NCBI RefSeq assembly: GCF_002892835.1
Contig: NZ_PJMB01000003.1
Location: forward strand, 1 to 64,000
Source: Arthrobacter sp. AFG7.2
Lineage (GTDB): Bacteria > Actinomycetota > Actinomycetes > Actinomycetales > Micrococcaceae
Length of the DNA: 64,000 bases
Direction of reading: 5' to 3'
Below the pieces are notes generated by a model. That model was given only the letters and a program-made list of their open reading frames with translations. It searched no databases and was not told the DNA's origin. Shown here in pieces: positions 1-7,915 of the stretch. Made by a program: the position numbers and the translations under genes. Numbering within the stretch: the first letter of the stretch is position 1; each line of letters opens with the position of its first letter.

Positions 1-849
1 AAAGACACCTCCGTCCAGGCGCTGGAGGTTGCAGTTGATCACGAAGTTCAGGTTGTCCAGGTTCTCGTTCGCGGCGAGCTGGAGCAGGCCGCGGGACTCG
101 GGCTCGTCCATTTCGCCGTCGCCGAGGAACGCCCAGACCTGCTGGTCGGAGGTGTCTTTCAGGCCGCGGTTGTGCAGGTACCGGTTGGACTGGGCCTGGT
201 AGATCGCGTTCATCGGCCCGATGCCCATGGACACGGTGGGGAATTCCCAGAACTGGGGCATCAGGCGCGGGTGCGGGTAGGAGGACAGGGCGTGGCCCTG
301 CTTGGACTTTTCCTGCCGGAACCCGTCCAGGTCCTCCTCGGAAAGCCGGCCTTCCATAAACGCCCTGGCGTACATGCCGGGGGAGGCGTGGCCCTGGAAG
401 AAGACCTGGTCCCCGCCGCCGGGGTGGTCCTTGCCGCGGAAGAAGTGGTTGAACCCGACCTCGTACAGGGTCGCAGCCCCGGCGTAGGTGGAGATGTGCC
501 CGCCCACCGCGATCTCAGCGCGCTGGGCCCGGTGGACCAGCACCGCGGCGTTCCACCGCATGTAGGCACGGTAGCGGCGCTCGTACTCCTCGTTGCCCGG
601 GAACTGTGCTTCCTGGTCCACCGGGATCGTGTTCACGTAATCGGTAGTGGTCACCATCGGCACCCCGACGCTCTGCGCGCCCGCACGCTGCAGCAGGCTC
701 CGCATGATGAATCGGGCACGCTCAGTGCCCTGTTCCCTGATCAACGAATCCAGGGACTCAACCCACTCGACAGTCTCTTCCGGATCACGATCAGGCAGCT
801 GGTTAGTCAACCCGCTGAGGATATGGGAGGTATCTTCTCCTGCAGCCAC
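1..849 (-). CDS. aceE: Pyruvate dehydrogenase E1 component, homodimeric type (AceE), 5' part only
   Basis: Thiamine-diphosphate E1 subunit that decarboxylates pyruvate and feeds the acetyl-CoA-forming complex. The N-terminal 283 residues are present; the gene runs off the left edge. Visible marks: N-terminal reading [14 protein letters not shown], the [12 protein letters not shown] segment and the ThDP/Mg motif [10 protein letters not shown] near residue 240, all typical of the single-chain actinobacterial/gammaproteobacterial AceE. I chose the GTG at 849 because an AAGAGG-like ribosome site lies just upstream and the protein then starts where relatives do. An in-frame ATG at 894 would add 15 residues. 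Transcribed away from the NCS1 operon, from its own promoter at 909-948. Confidence 0.95.
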   Translation of the reverse strand, partial: MAAGEDTSHILSGLTNQLPDRDPEETVEWVESLDSLIREQGTERARFIMRSLLQRAGAQSVGVPMVTTTDYVNTIPVDQEAQFPGNEEYERRYRAYMRWNAAVLVHRAQRAEIAVGGHISTYAGAATLYEVGFNHFFRGKDHPGGGDQVFFQGHASPGMYARAFMEGRLSEEDLDGFRQEKSKQGHALSSYPHPRLMPQFWEFPTVSMGIGPMNAIYQAQSNRYLHNRGLKDTSDQQVWAFLGDGEMDEPESRGLLQLAANENLDNLNFVINCNLQRLDGGVF

Positions 850-908
850 GGCAGCCTCTTTTCGTCTTTGAATGCTCGGCTCATGTTTTCGCATAACGAG
901 AAAACATT

Positions 909-960
909 CTTGCCAGACGAGATTAGCCAGCTCTGGCAAGCGGGTCAACCACAAGACCCG
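909..960 (-). promoter_or_regulatory. aceE promoter with overlapping inverted repeat (operator)
   Basis: Read on the minus strand: TTGACC (948-943), 17 nt, TAATCT (925-920), a near-consensus housekeeping promoter about 64 nt before the aceE GTG. A perfect 9-bp inverted repeat, CTTGCCAGA (909-917) and TCTGGCAAG (932-940), brackets the -10 box, so a dimeric regulator bound there would block or tune initiation. A second repeat, CGGGTC/GACCCG (941-946, 955-960), overlaps the -35. The identity of the regulator is not shown by the sequence. Confidence 0.7.
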
Positions 961-1161
961 CTGACGCCAGTATCGGGATCGTGTAGGGCCTGCCGACCGT
1001 TTGTGACTGCTTCAGCCCGCGATGCTCCTTGACCACGGGTGATCCAGGTCATACTCTTATTCCACTATTCAGTAACTACTTTTCGCAATGTGGAATTGCA
1101 TGTGGCCCAATAAGGCCCGGAATCCACCACCGAAATATTCATCCAGAAACCGGAGATCCCT
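961..1161. promoter_or_regulatory. Upstream region of NCS1 operon with a small inverted repeat
   Basis: Together with 850-960 this is the 312-nt divergent gap between aceE and the NCS1 operon. It holds a 5-bp inverted repeat, GCAAT-N5-ATTGC at 1085-1099, about 65 nt before the permease start. This could be an operator for a GntR- or IclR-like regulator. I see no clear -35/-10 pair for the rightward operon and no small gene. Confidence 0.3.
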
Positions 1162-2730
1162 ATGCAGACCCCTCCACCGGTCGGCGTCGAAAAGGCTCCT
1201 GACCTGACAGCGCCGTCAGACCCTTCAGCCCACTCCGCCACAAGCGTCGAAGCTCTTTGTGAATCAGCCAGCGCAGCATCAGGCCAAGCCATCAGTCCCA
1301 CCCTTTACAACATGGACCTTGCCCCTACCAAGCGTGCCGGACGCAAGTGGTCCGGCTACAGTATCTTCACCCTCTGGGCCAACGACGTGCACAGCCTCGG
1401 CAACTATGCGTTCGCTATCGGACTGTTCGCCCTGGGACTCGGCGGCTGGCAGATCCTGCTGGCCCTGGGCATCGGAGCAGCGCTGCTCTTTGGGCTCCTG
1501 AACCTGTCCGGATTCATGGGCGTCAAGACCGGCGTTCCCTTCCCCGTCATGAGCCGGATCAGCTTCGGCATCCGTGGCGCCCAGATCGCCAGCCTGCTCC
1601 GTGGCGCCGTCGCCGTCGCCTGGTTCGGCATCCAGACCTACCTCGCCTCCGTGGTCTTCCGCGTGATGCTTGTGGCAATGTTCCCAACCCTTGCGGAGCT
1701 GGACAAGGACTCCCTTCTCGGGCTGTCCACGCTCGGCTGGATCGCCTTCGTCATCCTGTGGATCGTGCAGCTGGTCATCGTGAGCTTCGGCATGGAGATG
1801 ATCCGCAAGTACGAGGCCTTCGCAGGCCCGATCATCCTCGTCACCATGGCTGCCATTGCTGTCTGGATCTTCATCGAGGCCGGCGGCGCCATCGCCTGGT
1901 CCTCGGACAATGCCCTCGAGGGGCCGCAGATGTGGCTCACCATCTTCGCCGGCGGCTCACTGTGGGTCTCCATCTATGGCACCTTCGTCCTGAACTTCTG
2001 CGACTTCACCCGTTCCGCCGTCTCAAAGAAGGCCGTGGTACGCGGAAACTTCTGGGGCATCCCCATCAACATGCTCGTCTTCGGAGCCATCGTCGTCGTC
2101 ATGGCAGGCGGGCAGTTCAAGATCAACGGCACCATCATCGAAAGCCCCTCAGACATCGTCCAGACCATCCCCAACACCCTGTTCCTGGTGCTGGCCTGCC
2201 TTGCCCTGCTGATCCTGACCATCGCGGTGAACCTGATGGCCAACTTCGTAGCACCGGTCTACGCCTTGACCAACCTGTTTCCCAAGCACCTGAACTTCCG
2301 CAAGGCAGCCATCGTCAGTGCCGTCATCGGCCTGGTCATCCTGCCCTGGAACCTCTACAACAACCCCTTGGTGATCGTGTACTTCCTGGGTGGCCTCGGT
2401 GCCCTGCTCGGCCCGCTGTTCGGTGTGGTGATGGCTGACTACTGGCTGATCCGGCGCGGCAGGGTCAACGTCCCTGAGTTGTATACCGCATCCCTTGCCG
2501 GAACCTATTACTACAAGAACGGCGTCAACCCCAGGGCCATCATCGCCATGGTGCCGGCCGCCGTATTGGCGCTCCTTATCGCCTTCGTCCCGGCACTGGC
2601 CGCAGCGGCACCGTTCGCCTGGTTCTTCGCCGCCGGCATCGCAGCCGTGGTGTATTTCTTCATCGCAGACCGCCACCAGCGGCTCGAAGACCGTGACGGC
2701 GAGACCATTGCCGTCGCCAGCACCCACTAA
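1162..2730 (+). CDS. NCS1-family nucleobase/hydantoin:cation symporter
   Basis: Polytopic transporter of the nucleobase:cation symporter-1 family, 522 aa, with about 12 hydrophobic segments from residue 75 on. Family marks are the N-terminal SGYSIFTLWANDVHSLGNYA stretch that opens the first helices, GVPFPVMSRISFGIRG, and the late MADYWLIRRG turn. These proteins import allantoin, hydantoins, uracil, cytosine or thiamine-like rings; the exact substrate cannot be read. The first 50 residues are a polar Ser/Ala/Pro-rich extension before the fold. The start ATG follows GGAGA. It is the first gene of an operon with a racemase-superfamily enzyme 10 nt downstream and an SDR, which suggests import and isomerisation or decarboxylation of a small acid or ureide. 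Confidence 0.9.
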   Translation: MQTPPPVGVEKAPDLTAPSDPSAHSATSVEALCESASAASGQAISPTLYNMDLAPTKRAGRKWSGYSIFTLWANDVHSLGNYAFAIGLFALGLGGWQILLALGIGAALLFGLLNLSGFMGVKTGVPFPVMSRISFGIRGAQIASLLRGAVAVAWFGIQTYLASVVFRVMLVAMFPTLAELDKDSLLGLSTLGWIAFVILWIVQLVIVSFGMEMIRKYEAFAGPIILVTMAAIAVWIFIEAGGAIAWSSDNALEGPQMWLTIFAGGSLWVSIYGTFVLNFCDFTRSAVSKKAVVRGNFWGIPINMLVFGAIVVVMAGGQFKINGTIIESPSDIVQTIPNTLFLVLACLALLILTIAVNLMANFVAPVYALTNLFPKHLNFRKAAIVSAVIGLVILPWNLYNNPLVIVYFLGGLGALLGPLFGVVMADYWLIRRGRVNVPELYTASLAGTYYYKNGVNPRAIIAMVPAAVLALLIAFVPALAAAAPFAWFFAAGIAAVVYFFIADRHQRLEDRDGETIAVASTH

Positions 2731-2740
2731 GGAGCCCCTG

Positions 2741-3484
2741 ATGCGCATTCTCGTAGCCAATGTGAACACCACCCGGTCCATGACGGACTCCATCGCTGCT
2801 TCGGCACGCAGCATCGCGGCCCCCGGGACGGAGATCGTCGGAATAACGCCCCGGTTCGGCGCTGATTCCTGTGAAGGGAACTTCGAAAGCTACCTGGCGG
2901 CAATCGCCGTGATGGACGCCGTCACGTCCTACCCGGAGCCGTTCGACGCCGTCGTGCAGGCAGGGTACGGCGAGCATGGACGTGAAGGCCTGCAGGAGCT
3001 CCTGGACGTTCCGGTGGTGGACATCACCGAGGCCGCCGCCAGCACCGCCATGTTCCTGGGCCACAAGTACTCCGTGGTCACCACTTTGGACCGGACCGTG
3101 CCGCTGATCGAGGACCGGCTCAAGCTCGCCGGCCTAGATGCCCGGTGCGCCTCCGTCCGGGCCAGCGGCATGGCTGTCCTGGAACTTGAGGAGGAACCGG
3201 AGCGCGCGGTGGAAGCCATCATCAATCAGGCAATGCTGGCGGTCACGCAGGACAAGGCCGAGGTCATCGTCCTCGGCTGTGGCGGCATGGCGGGCCTCGA
3301 CGAGCAGATCCGCCAGCGTGCGGGCGTGCCCGTAGTGGACGGTGTCGCCTCCGCCGTGGCCATTGCCGAATCCCTGGTGCGCATGCGCCTGTCCACTTCC
3401 AAGGTACGCACCTACGCTGCGCCGCGGCCCAAGACCGTCATAGGCTGGCCGCTGAACAGTACCGGTGTCCCGGCACCGCTTTAG
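2741..3484 (+). CDS. Asp/Glu/hydantoin racemase-superfamily protein with first catalytic Cys replaced by Gly
   Basis: A 247-residue member of the Asp/Glu/hydantoin racemase superfamily, beginning MRILVANVNTT, whose two half-domains normally each supply a catalytic Cys. The second is present (VLGCGGM, Cys180). At the first site hydantoin racemases have a CFGDPG-type motif; here it reads QAGYGEHG, so the position is Gly75. A Gly/Cys pair is the arrangement of arylmalonate decarboxylase (Gly74/Cys188 in the Bordetella enzyme), while racemases and maleate isomerase use two Cys. Two-base racemisation is therefore unlikely; a decarboxylase or other one-base reaction is an inference. AAGGAG precedes the ATG; the upstream permease stop is 10 nt away. 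Confidence 0.85.
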   Translation: MRILVANVNTTRSMTDSIAASARSIAAPGTEIVGITPRFGADSCEGNFESYLAAIAVMDAVTSYPEPFDAVVQAGYGEHGREGLQELLDVPVVDITEAAASTAMFLGHKYSVVTTLDRTVPLIEDRLKLAGLDARCASVRASGMAVLELEEEPERAVEAIINQAMLAVTQDKAEVIVLGCGGMAGLDEQIRQRAGVPVVDGVASAVAIAESLVRMRLSTSKVRTYAAPRPKTVIGWPLNSTGVPAPL

Positions 3485-3509
3485 CCCCCCACCTCCCCAG
3501 GAGAACAGC

Positions 3510-4271
3510 GTGAACAACCCCTCTTCCGCCCCGCGCGTCGCCGTCGTAACCGGAGCAGGTTCCGGCATCGGGCGGGAGGTGACCCGGCAGATGCTTGCCG
3601 AGGGCTACCGCGTCGTGCTGGCGGGCCGAAGGGAAGTGCAGCTGAAGGAGACGGGGGACAACCACCCCGAAGCGCTGGTGGTGACGTGCGATGTCACCCG
3701 GCCCGACGACGTCGAACGCCTTTTCGAGGCCGCACGGCAGCGCTGGGGCCGGGTGGATGTCCTGTTCAACAACGCCGGGGTGTTCGGTCCGGCTGCCGGC
3801 GTGGACGAAATCTCCCTGGCGGACTGGGACGCCACCATTGCGGTAAACCTGACAGGTTCCATGCTGTGCGCCGCGGCCGCTGTCCGTGCCATGAAGGCGC
3901 AGGAACCGCAGGGCGGGCGGATCATTAACAACGGCTCAATCTCCGCCCACTCGCCCCGGCCCCGGACGGTGGCTTATACGGTCACCAAGCATGCGATGAC
4001 CGGCCTGACGAAAAGCATTGAGCTGGACGGGCGGGCCTTCGGAATCACCTGCGGGCAGATCGACATCGGCAACACGGCCACAGACATCATGGACACCATC
4101 GGCGTTGGCGAGGGCGCCCTCCAGGCTGACGGCAGCCGACGCGTGGAACCAACTTTTCCTGTGGAGGATGCCGCCCGCGCCGTCCTGATGATGGCCACCA
4201 TGCCGCCGACGGCCAGTGTCGGCTCGGTGGTCATTACCGCGGCGGGCATGCCCTTCATCGGCCGCGGCTGA
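3510..4271 (+). CDS. Short-chain dehydrogenase/reductase (SDR)
   Basis: A 253-aa classical SDR oxidoreductase, NAD(P)-dependent. Seen: the TGAGSGIG nucleotide-binding loop (about residues 15-22), NNAG after strand 4, the catalytic Ser in NNGSISAHS, and YTVTK as the YxxxK pair. The C-terminus ITAAGMPFIGRG is the usual substrate-lid end. The start is GTG at 3510 with AGGAG 7 nt upstream; a start further upstream would overlap the previous gene. It is last in the NCS1/racemase-like operon, so it probably acts on the product of that pathway; the substrate is unknown. Confidence 0.88.
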   Translation: MNNPSSAPRVAVVTGAGSGIGREVTRQMLAEGYRVVLAGRREVQLKETGDNHPEALVVTCDVTRPDDVERLFEAARQRWGRVDVLFNNAGVFGPAAGVDEISLADWDATIAVNLTGSMLCAAAAVRAMKAQEPQGGRIINNGSISAHSPRPRTVAYTVTKHAMTGLTKSIELDGRAFGITCGQIDIGNTATDIMDTIGVGEGALQADGSRRVEPTFPVEDAARAVLMMATMPPTASVGSVVITAAGMPFIGRG

Positions 4272-4295
4272 CCCCGCCGGGCGTTTTTGCCAGGC

Positions 4296-4673
4296 TTAAA
4301 GCGGGAGCAGGGCCGAGAGGTCCGCCCGGAGGCCGGACGCTGCAACGCGGTGGGCGGCAACAGCCTCTGCCCAGCTCAGCTCTCCGGTCACCATCGCAAG
4401 CCAGGTGGCGGCGTCGCACTCAATGACGTTGGGCGGCGTCCCGCGTGTATGCCGGGGACCTTCCACGCACTGCGTCACGCCGAACGGCGGCACCCGCACC
4501 TCCACCGAATTCCCCGGTGCCCGCGCCGTTACTTCCTCGAGAGAGTAACGAACGGCAGTGGCCAGAATTGGCCGGGGAACAGGATCGGCCGACGGCGGCC
4601 CGGCAGCTTTCCGCCAGGCTTCCACCGCTGCGGCGCCTTCCTGCGGGTCGATGCGGCGACGGGCTACAGCCAT
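4296..4673 (-). CDS. Sterol-carrier-protein-like family protein
   Basis: A 125-aa cytosolic protein resembling the bacterial sterol-carrier-like family: an N-terminal RRRIDP stretch, a central two-sheet core with VEVRVPPFGVTQCVEG, then a WLAMVTG helix region and a Leu-rich end. Family members lie near purine genes in many actinomycetes; their ligand is not established. It converges with the SDR gene (24 nt apart). A GAGG-containing ribosome site lies about 8 nt before the ATG. Confidence 0.7.
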   Translation of the reverse strand: MAVARRRIDPQEGAAAVEAWRKAAGPPSADPVPRPILATAVRYSLEEVTARAPGNSVEVRVPPFGVTQCVEGPRHTRGTPPNVIECDAATWLAMVTGELSWAEAVAAHRVAASGLRADLSALLPL

Positions 4674-4797
4674 GGTCCGGGCCTCTTTCGTAGGGATGCA
4701 GCGGCAAAGGCCATCAGAGTACCGCGGACATTGGCCGGGAAGGAATCGGGCACGGGAGTACTATCGGTAGCACCCCGCCCACACCAAGGGAGCTACC

Positions 4798-5169
4798 GTG
4801 CAACTCGGCGCTTTTTCTGTCAGCCTCAACGTCAAGGACATTGCGGTATCTGCGGCTTTTTATGAAAAGCTCGGGTTCACGCGTTTCGCCGGTGACATCG
4901 CGCAGAACTGGCTGATCCTGAAAAACGGCGGGGCTGTGGTGGGGCTCTTCCAGGGAATGCTTGAGCGGAACGCCCTGACATTCAATCCCGGCTGGGACCA
5001 GAGCGCCCAGCCGCTGCAGTCCTTCACGGATGTCCGTGGCATCCAGCAGGAACTCAAGAGCCAGGGCGTCCCCTTCCTCGCCGAAGCGGAGGAAGGAAGC
5101 ACGGGCCCGGCCAGCTTCATTGTTGTTGACCCCGACGGCAACCCGATCATCGTCGACCAGCACGTCTGA
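4798..5169 (+). CDS. VOC-family (glyoxalase/bleomycin-resistance fold) protein
   Basis: A 123-aa single VOC-superfamily protein with two beta-alpha-beta-beta-beta modules: SLNVKDIAVSAAFYEKLGF at the start of module 1, and FIVVDPDGNPIIVDQH in module 2, where the last metal-ligand region normally lies. Such proteins bind metals and act as isomerases, dioxygenases or drug-binding proteins; nothing here fixes the reaction. The start is GTG at 4798 with AAGGGAG 5 nt upstream. Convergent with the asparaginase gene. Confidence 0.85.
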   Translation: MQLGAFSVSLNVKDIAVSAAFYEKLGFTRFAGDIAQNWLILKNGGAVVGLFQGMLERNALTFNPGWDQSAQPLQSFTDVRGIQQELKSQGVPFLAEAEEGSTGPASFIVVDPDGNPIIVDQHV

Positions 5170-5187
5170 GCCAACCGCTCCGCAGGA

Positions 5188-6204
5188 CTAGTCCAAAAGC
5201 GCCGAGACCGCAGGACCGAGCCGGATCTGTCCCACGGGGCGTCCGCCGCCGAGCACAGGGTCAACCACCCGCTCCAAAACGCTGGCAACCCCGGGGATGT
5301 CCACCGCACCGGCTGCTGCCAGGAGGGTCAAGGCCACCAGGGAGGTGGCACGTACGTTCCCGTCCAGGATCTTCACGGCCACGGAGACACCCTGGGCGGT
5401 GGCCATGGCCAGCACGCCTTCCGCCCCGATCTTGGCGATAATCTCCAGCTCATCCATGACCAGGGTGTTGGCCTCGCCGATGCCCTGGACAGCCCAAGGG
5501 TAGTCCAGCATGGAAGTGGCGATGGTGGCGGCACGCGCGCTGAAGCTCTGGTCGCCCGGTGCCTTGGCAAGGTGTGAATACCCCCGGGCAAGTCCCTTGA
5601 GGGACACCGCGGCTACGGGCGCACCGCATCCATCAATCCCAAGATGGGCAATCTTCTCGCCCGTGTATTCCTCGATGACCGTACGCACGCGCTGCTGGAG
5701 CGGGTGGTTGGGTTCAAGGTAGCTGTGGGTGTCCCAGCCGTTCTCCGTGCAGGCCCAGAGGAAGGCTGCATGCTTGCCCGAGCAATTGAACGCCAGCCTG
5801 GACTTCCCCCGTTCCGAACGGACCAGCCAGTTGCGGGCGGTCTCGTCCTGGGGCCAGGCCTCCGGACACTGGAGCTGGTCTTCACGGACTCCCGCAGCCT
5901 TGAGCATCCCGGCCACCACATCCATGTGGTCCAGGGAACCGGTGTGGCTTCCGCAGGCAATGGCCACTTGGGCTCCCCGGAGCGGGACGCCGGACTGCAT
6001 GGACGCCAGGGCCTGGAACGGCTTCAGGGCCGACCTGGCGAGGACGGGGGTGTTGATGTCGCCCAGCTCGGTAACCACCGACCCGTCCGCTGCCAGGAGG
6101 ACGGCCGACCCGATGTGCCTGGATTCAACAAAACCACTGCGTTCAACAACGGCCAGTTCCACGGCGGAGTCCACGGTAAAGGTGGCATGGGGGTTGTGGG
6201 GCAT
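5188..6204 (-). CDS. L-asparaginase, Rhizobium etli type (Asparaginase_II family)
   Basis: A 338-aa cytosolic asparaginase of the family represented by R. etli ReAV, not the E. coli AnsA/AnsB fold. Key residues known from ReAV are present: RSALK (Ser58, Lys61) for the first Ser-Lys pair, CGSHTGS for the second Ser, and NCSGKH plus DGCGAP giving the Cys-x2-Lys...Cys zinc site. The product would be aspartate plus ammonia. The ATG at 6204 has a TAGACT hexamer ending 6 nt before it and no Shine-Dalgarno, the leaderless pattern seen at other genes here. The molybdopterin oxidoreductase downstream (36 nt, same strand side) is transcribed toward it and may read through. Confidence 0.9.
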   Translation of the reverse strand: MPHNPHATFTVDSAVELAVVERSGFVESRHIGSAVLLAADGSVVTELGDINTPVLARSALKPFQALASMQSGVPLRGAQVAIACGSHTGSLDHMDVVAGMLKAAGVREDQLQCPEAWPQDETARNWLVRSERGKSRLAFNCSGKHAAFLWACTENGWDTHSYLEPNHPLQQRVRTVIEEYTGEKIAHLGIDGCGAPVAAVSLKGLARGYSHLAKAPGDQSFSARAATIATSMLDYPWAVQGIGEANTLVMDELEIIAKIGAEGVLAMATAQGVSVAVKILDGNVRATSLVALTLLAAAGAVDIPGVASVLERVVDPVLGGGRPVGQIRLGPAVSALLD

Positions 6205-6240
6205 GCTGCCAGTCTAGGCGCCGCCCCTCCTAAAGCCGTG

Positions 6241-7806
6241 TTATTCCACGGTGACCATCACGGACTGCCATCCGGATGCGCCGTCAGGAACGGGATCCGC
6301 GCGCTGGTCCGTTTGCACCTCTCCCGAGCCGTCTGTGGCCCGGACCTTGATGTAGTGCGGACCGGGAGCAGCGTCCCACTGGTAGGACCACTGCCGCCAG
6401 GTGACCAGTGACGCCTCGGTGGAAAGTTCAGCCTCAACCCAGTCCTCGTTGTCCACCTGGATCTCCACTTTCGTGATGCCGCGCGTCTGGGCCCAGGCGG
6501 TCCCGCCCACGGCAACCTTCCCTGCGGGAACCTTCGCGAAGGACTTGGGAACGTCCACGCGGGCCATCGTCTTGATGGGCCCGCGCTCGGACCAGCCTCG
6601 GTCAGTCCAGTACGCCGTGCTGTCAGCGAACCGGGTCACCTCAAGATCCACCACCCACTTGGTGGCGGAGACGAATCCGTACAGGCCCGGAACCACCATC
6701 CGCACCGGGTAGCCGTGCTCCAGGGGGAGCGGCTCGTCATTCATGCCGATCGCCAGCATTGCATCCCGGTCATCCTGCAGCACTTCAAGGGGTGTTGAGG
6801 CGCTGAAGCCGTCAACGGAGGTGGACAGCACCATGTCTGCGCCGTCCTTTGGCTTTGCCCGCTTCAGCACCTCGCGCAGGGGCAGGCCCAGCCACTTGGC
6901 ATTGCCGGCAAGGTTTCCGCCCACGGGGTTGGACACACAGGTGAGCGTCACGTGGGACTCGATCAGGTCGGCGTCGAGCAGGTCCTGGAAGGTGAGCCGG
7001 ACTTCCTCCTCAACCATTCCGTGGACGCGGAGCTCCCAGTCCGCAACATCGATCTCCGGCACGCTGAGGGCGGTGTCGATGCGGTAAAAATCGTCGTTGG
7101 GTGTCACCCACGGCGCCACTCCCGGCACCGGAGACTGGACACCGGCGGGAACAGCGGGCGCAGCCTTGGCCGGGGATGGCAGTTGGAGGGCATCCCGGGC
7201 CTGGAGGATATTGCTGCGGGCGGCGCCCAGCAGGCGGCCACCGGTTGCGGCCAAGCCGGCGGCGGCAGCGGTGATTCCGGCTGCGGCGAAAAAGCGGCGG
7301 CGGCTGGTGGCGGGGCGGGCCGGGTCACCGGCCGGTGCTTCCGGCCACGCCTTAAGGCCCTGCAACCTGTTGATCAGGAACCGCAGGGCCAGCAGGCCTG
7401 CGAAGGTCCCCACCACGGAAGGGACGGCATCGATGGCGCCGACGCCGGCGCGGGTCACCACGCTGGCCACGATCACGGCGCCCATGAACAGGACGCCCAG
7501 GACACCCAGTGCCCATTTGCGGTAGGCCACGACGCCCATGACGCACGCCAGCACGGCAATGGTCACGCCCATGCCTACGAAGAGCGCCACCTTGTCATTA
7601 GTGCCGAACGTGGCGATGGCGAAGTCCTTCAGCCACGACGGCGTGAAGTCGATGAAGGTCGATCCCAGCGCAATCAACGGTGTGGCGCGGGCGGTGAAGA
7701 AGGCCCCGAGCAGTTCGGCCACGGCAAGGACGACGGCGGCCGCTACTACGCCTGCCAGCGCCGCCATTGCAGTAGGTCCCTGGATCAAGTTCCTCAGCTT
7801 CTTCAT
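6241..7806 (-). CDS. Membrane-anchored molybdopterin-dependent oxidoreductase (sulfite-oxidase fold) with internal twin-arginine motif
   Basis: 521 aa. Residues 14-147 hold four predicted membrane helices. A soluble linker ends in SRRRFF (Arg169-171), followed by a fifth Ala/Gly-rich helix (172-190). The rest is an oxidoreductase molybdopterin domain (about 220-400, Mo-ligand Cys290 in TLTCVSNPVGG) and a Mo-cofactor dimerisation domain (about 400-521). Twin arginines before the last helix match the dual Sec/Tat-inserted actinobacterial membrane proteins, so the catalytic domain should fold in the cytoplasm with its cofactor and be exported by Tat. The electron donor is unknown. The start at 7806 avoids overlap with purD; the open frame extends further but only as its shadow. 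Confidence 0.88.
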   Translation of the reverse strand: MKKLRNLIQGPTAMAALAGVVAAAVVLAVAELLGAFFTARATPLIALGSTFIDFTPSWLKDFAIATFGTNDKVALFVGMGVTIAVLACVMGVVAYRKWALGVLGVLFMGAVIVASVVTRAGVGAIDAVPSVVGTFAGLLALRFLINRLQGLKAWPEAPAGDPARPATSRRRFFAAAGITAAAAGLAATGGRLLGAARSNILQARDALQLPSPAKAAPAVPAGVQSPVPGVAPWVTPNDDFYRIDTALSVPEIDVADWELRVHGMVEEEVRLTFQDLLDADLIESHVTLTCVSNPVGGNLAGNAKWLGLPLREVLKRAKPKDGADMVLSTSVDGFSASTPLEVLQDDRDAMLAIGMNDEPLPLEHGYPVRMVVPGLYGFVSATKWVVDLEVTRFADSTAYWTDRGWSERGPIKTMARVDVPKSFAKVPAGKVAVGGTAWAQTRGITKVEIQVDNEDWVEAELSTEASLVTWRQWSYQWDAAPGPHYIKVRATDGSGEVQTDQRADPVPDGASGWQSVMVTVE

Positions 7807-7915
7807 GATGGGGATTCGGAGCGGGCGCAGTCCCGGATTGTTGCAGGACGCCGGCACGTCCCGCCTCCGACACAGCTTAGGAGCGGGCAGGGTGCACAAA
7901 GTACCCTTGGAGACT

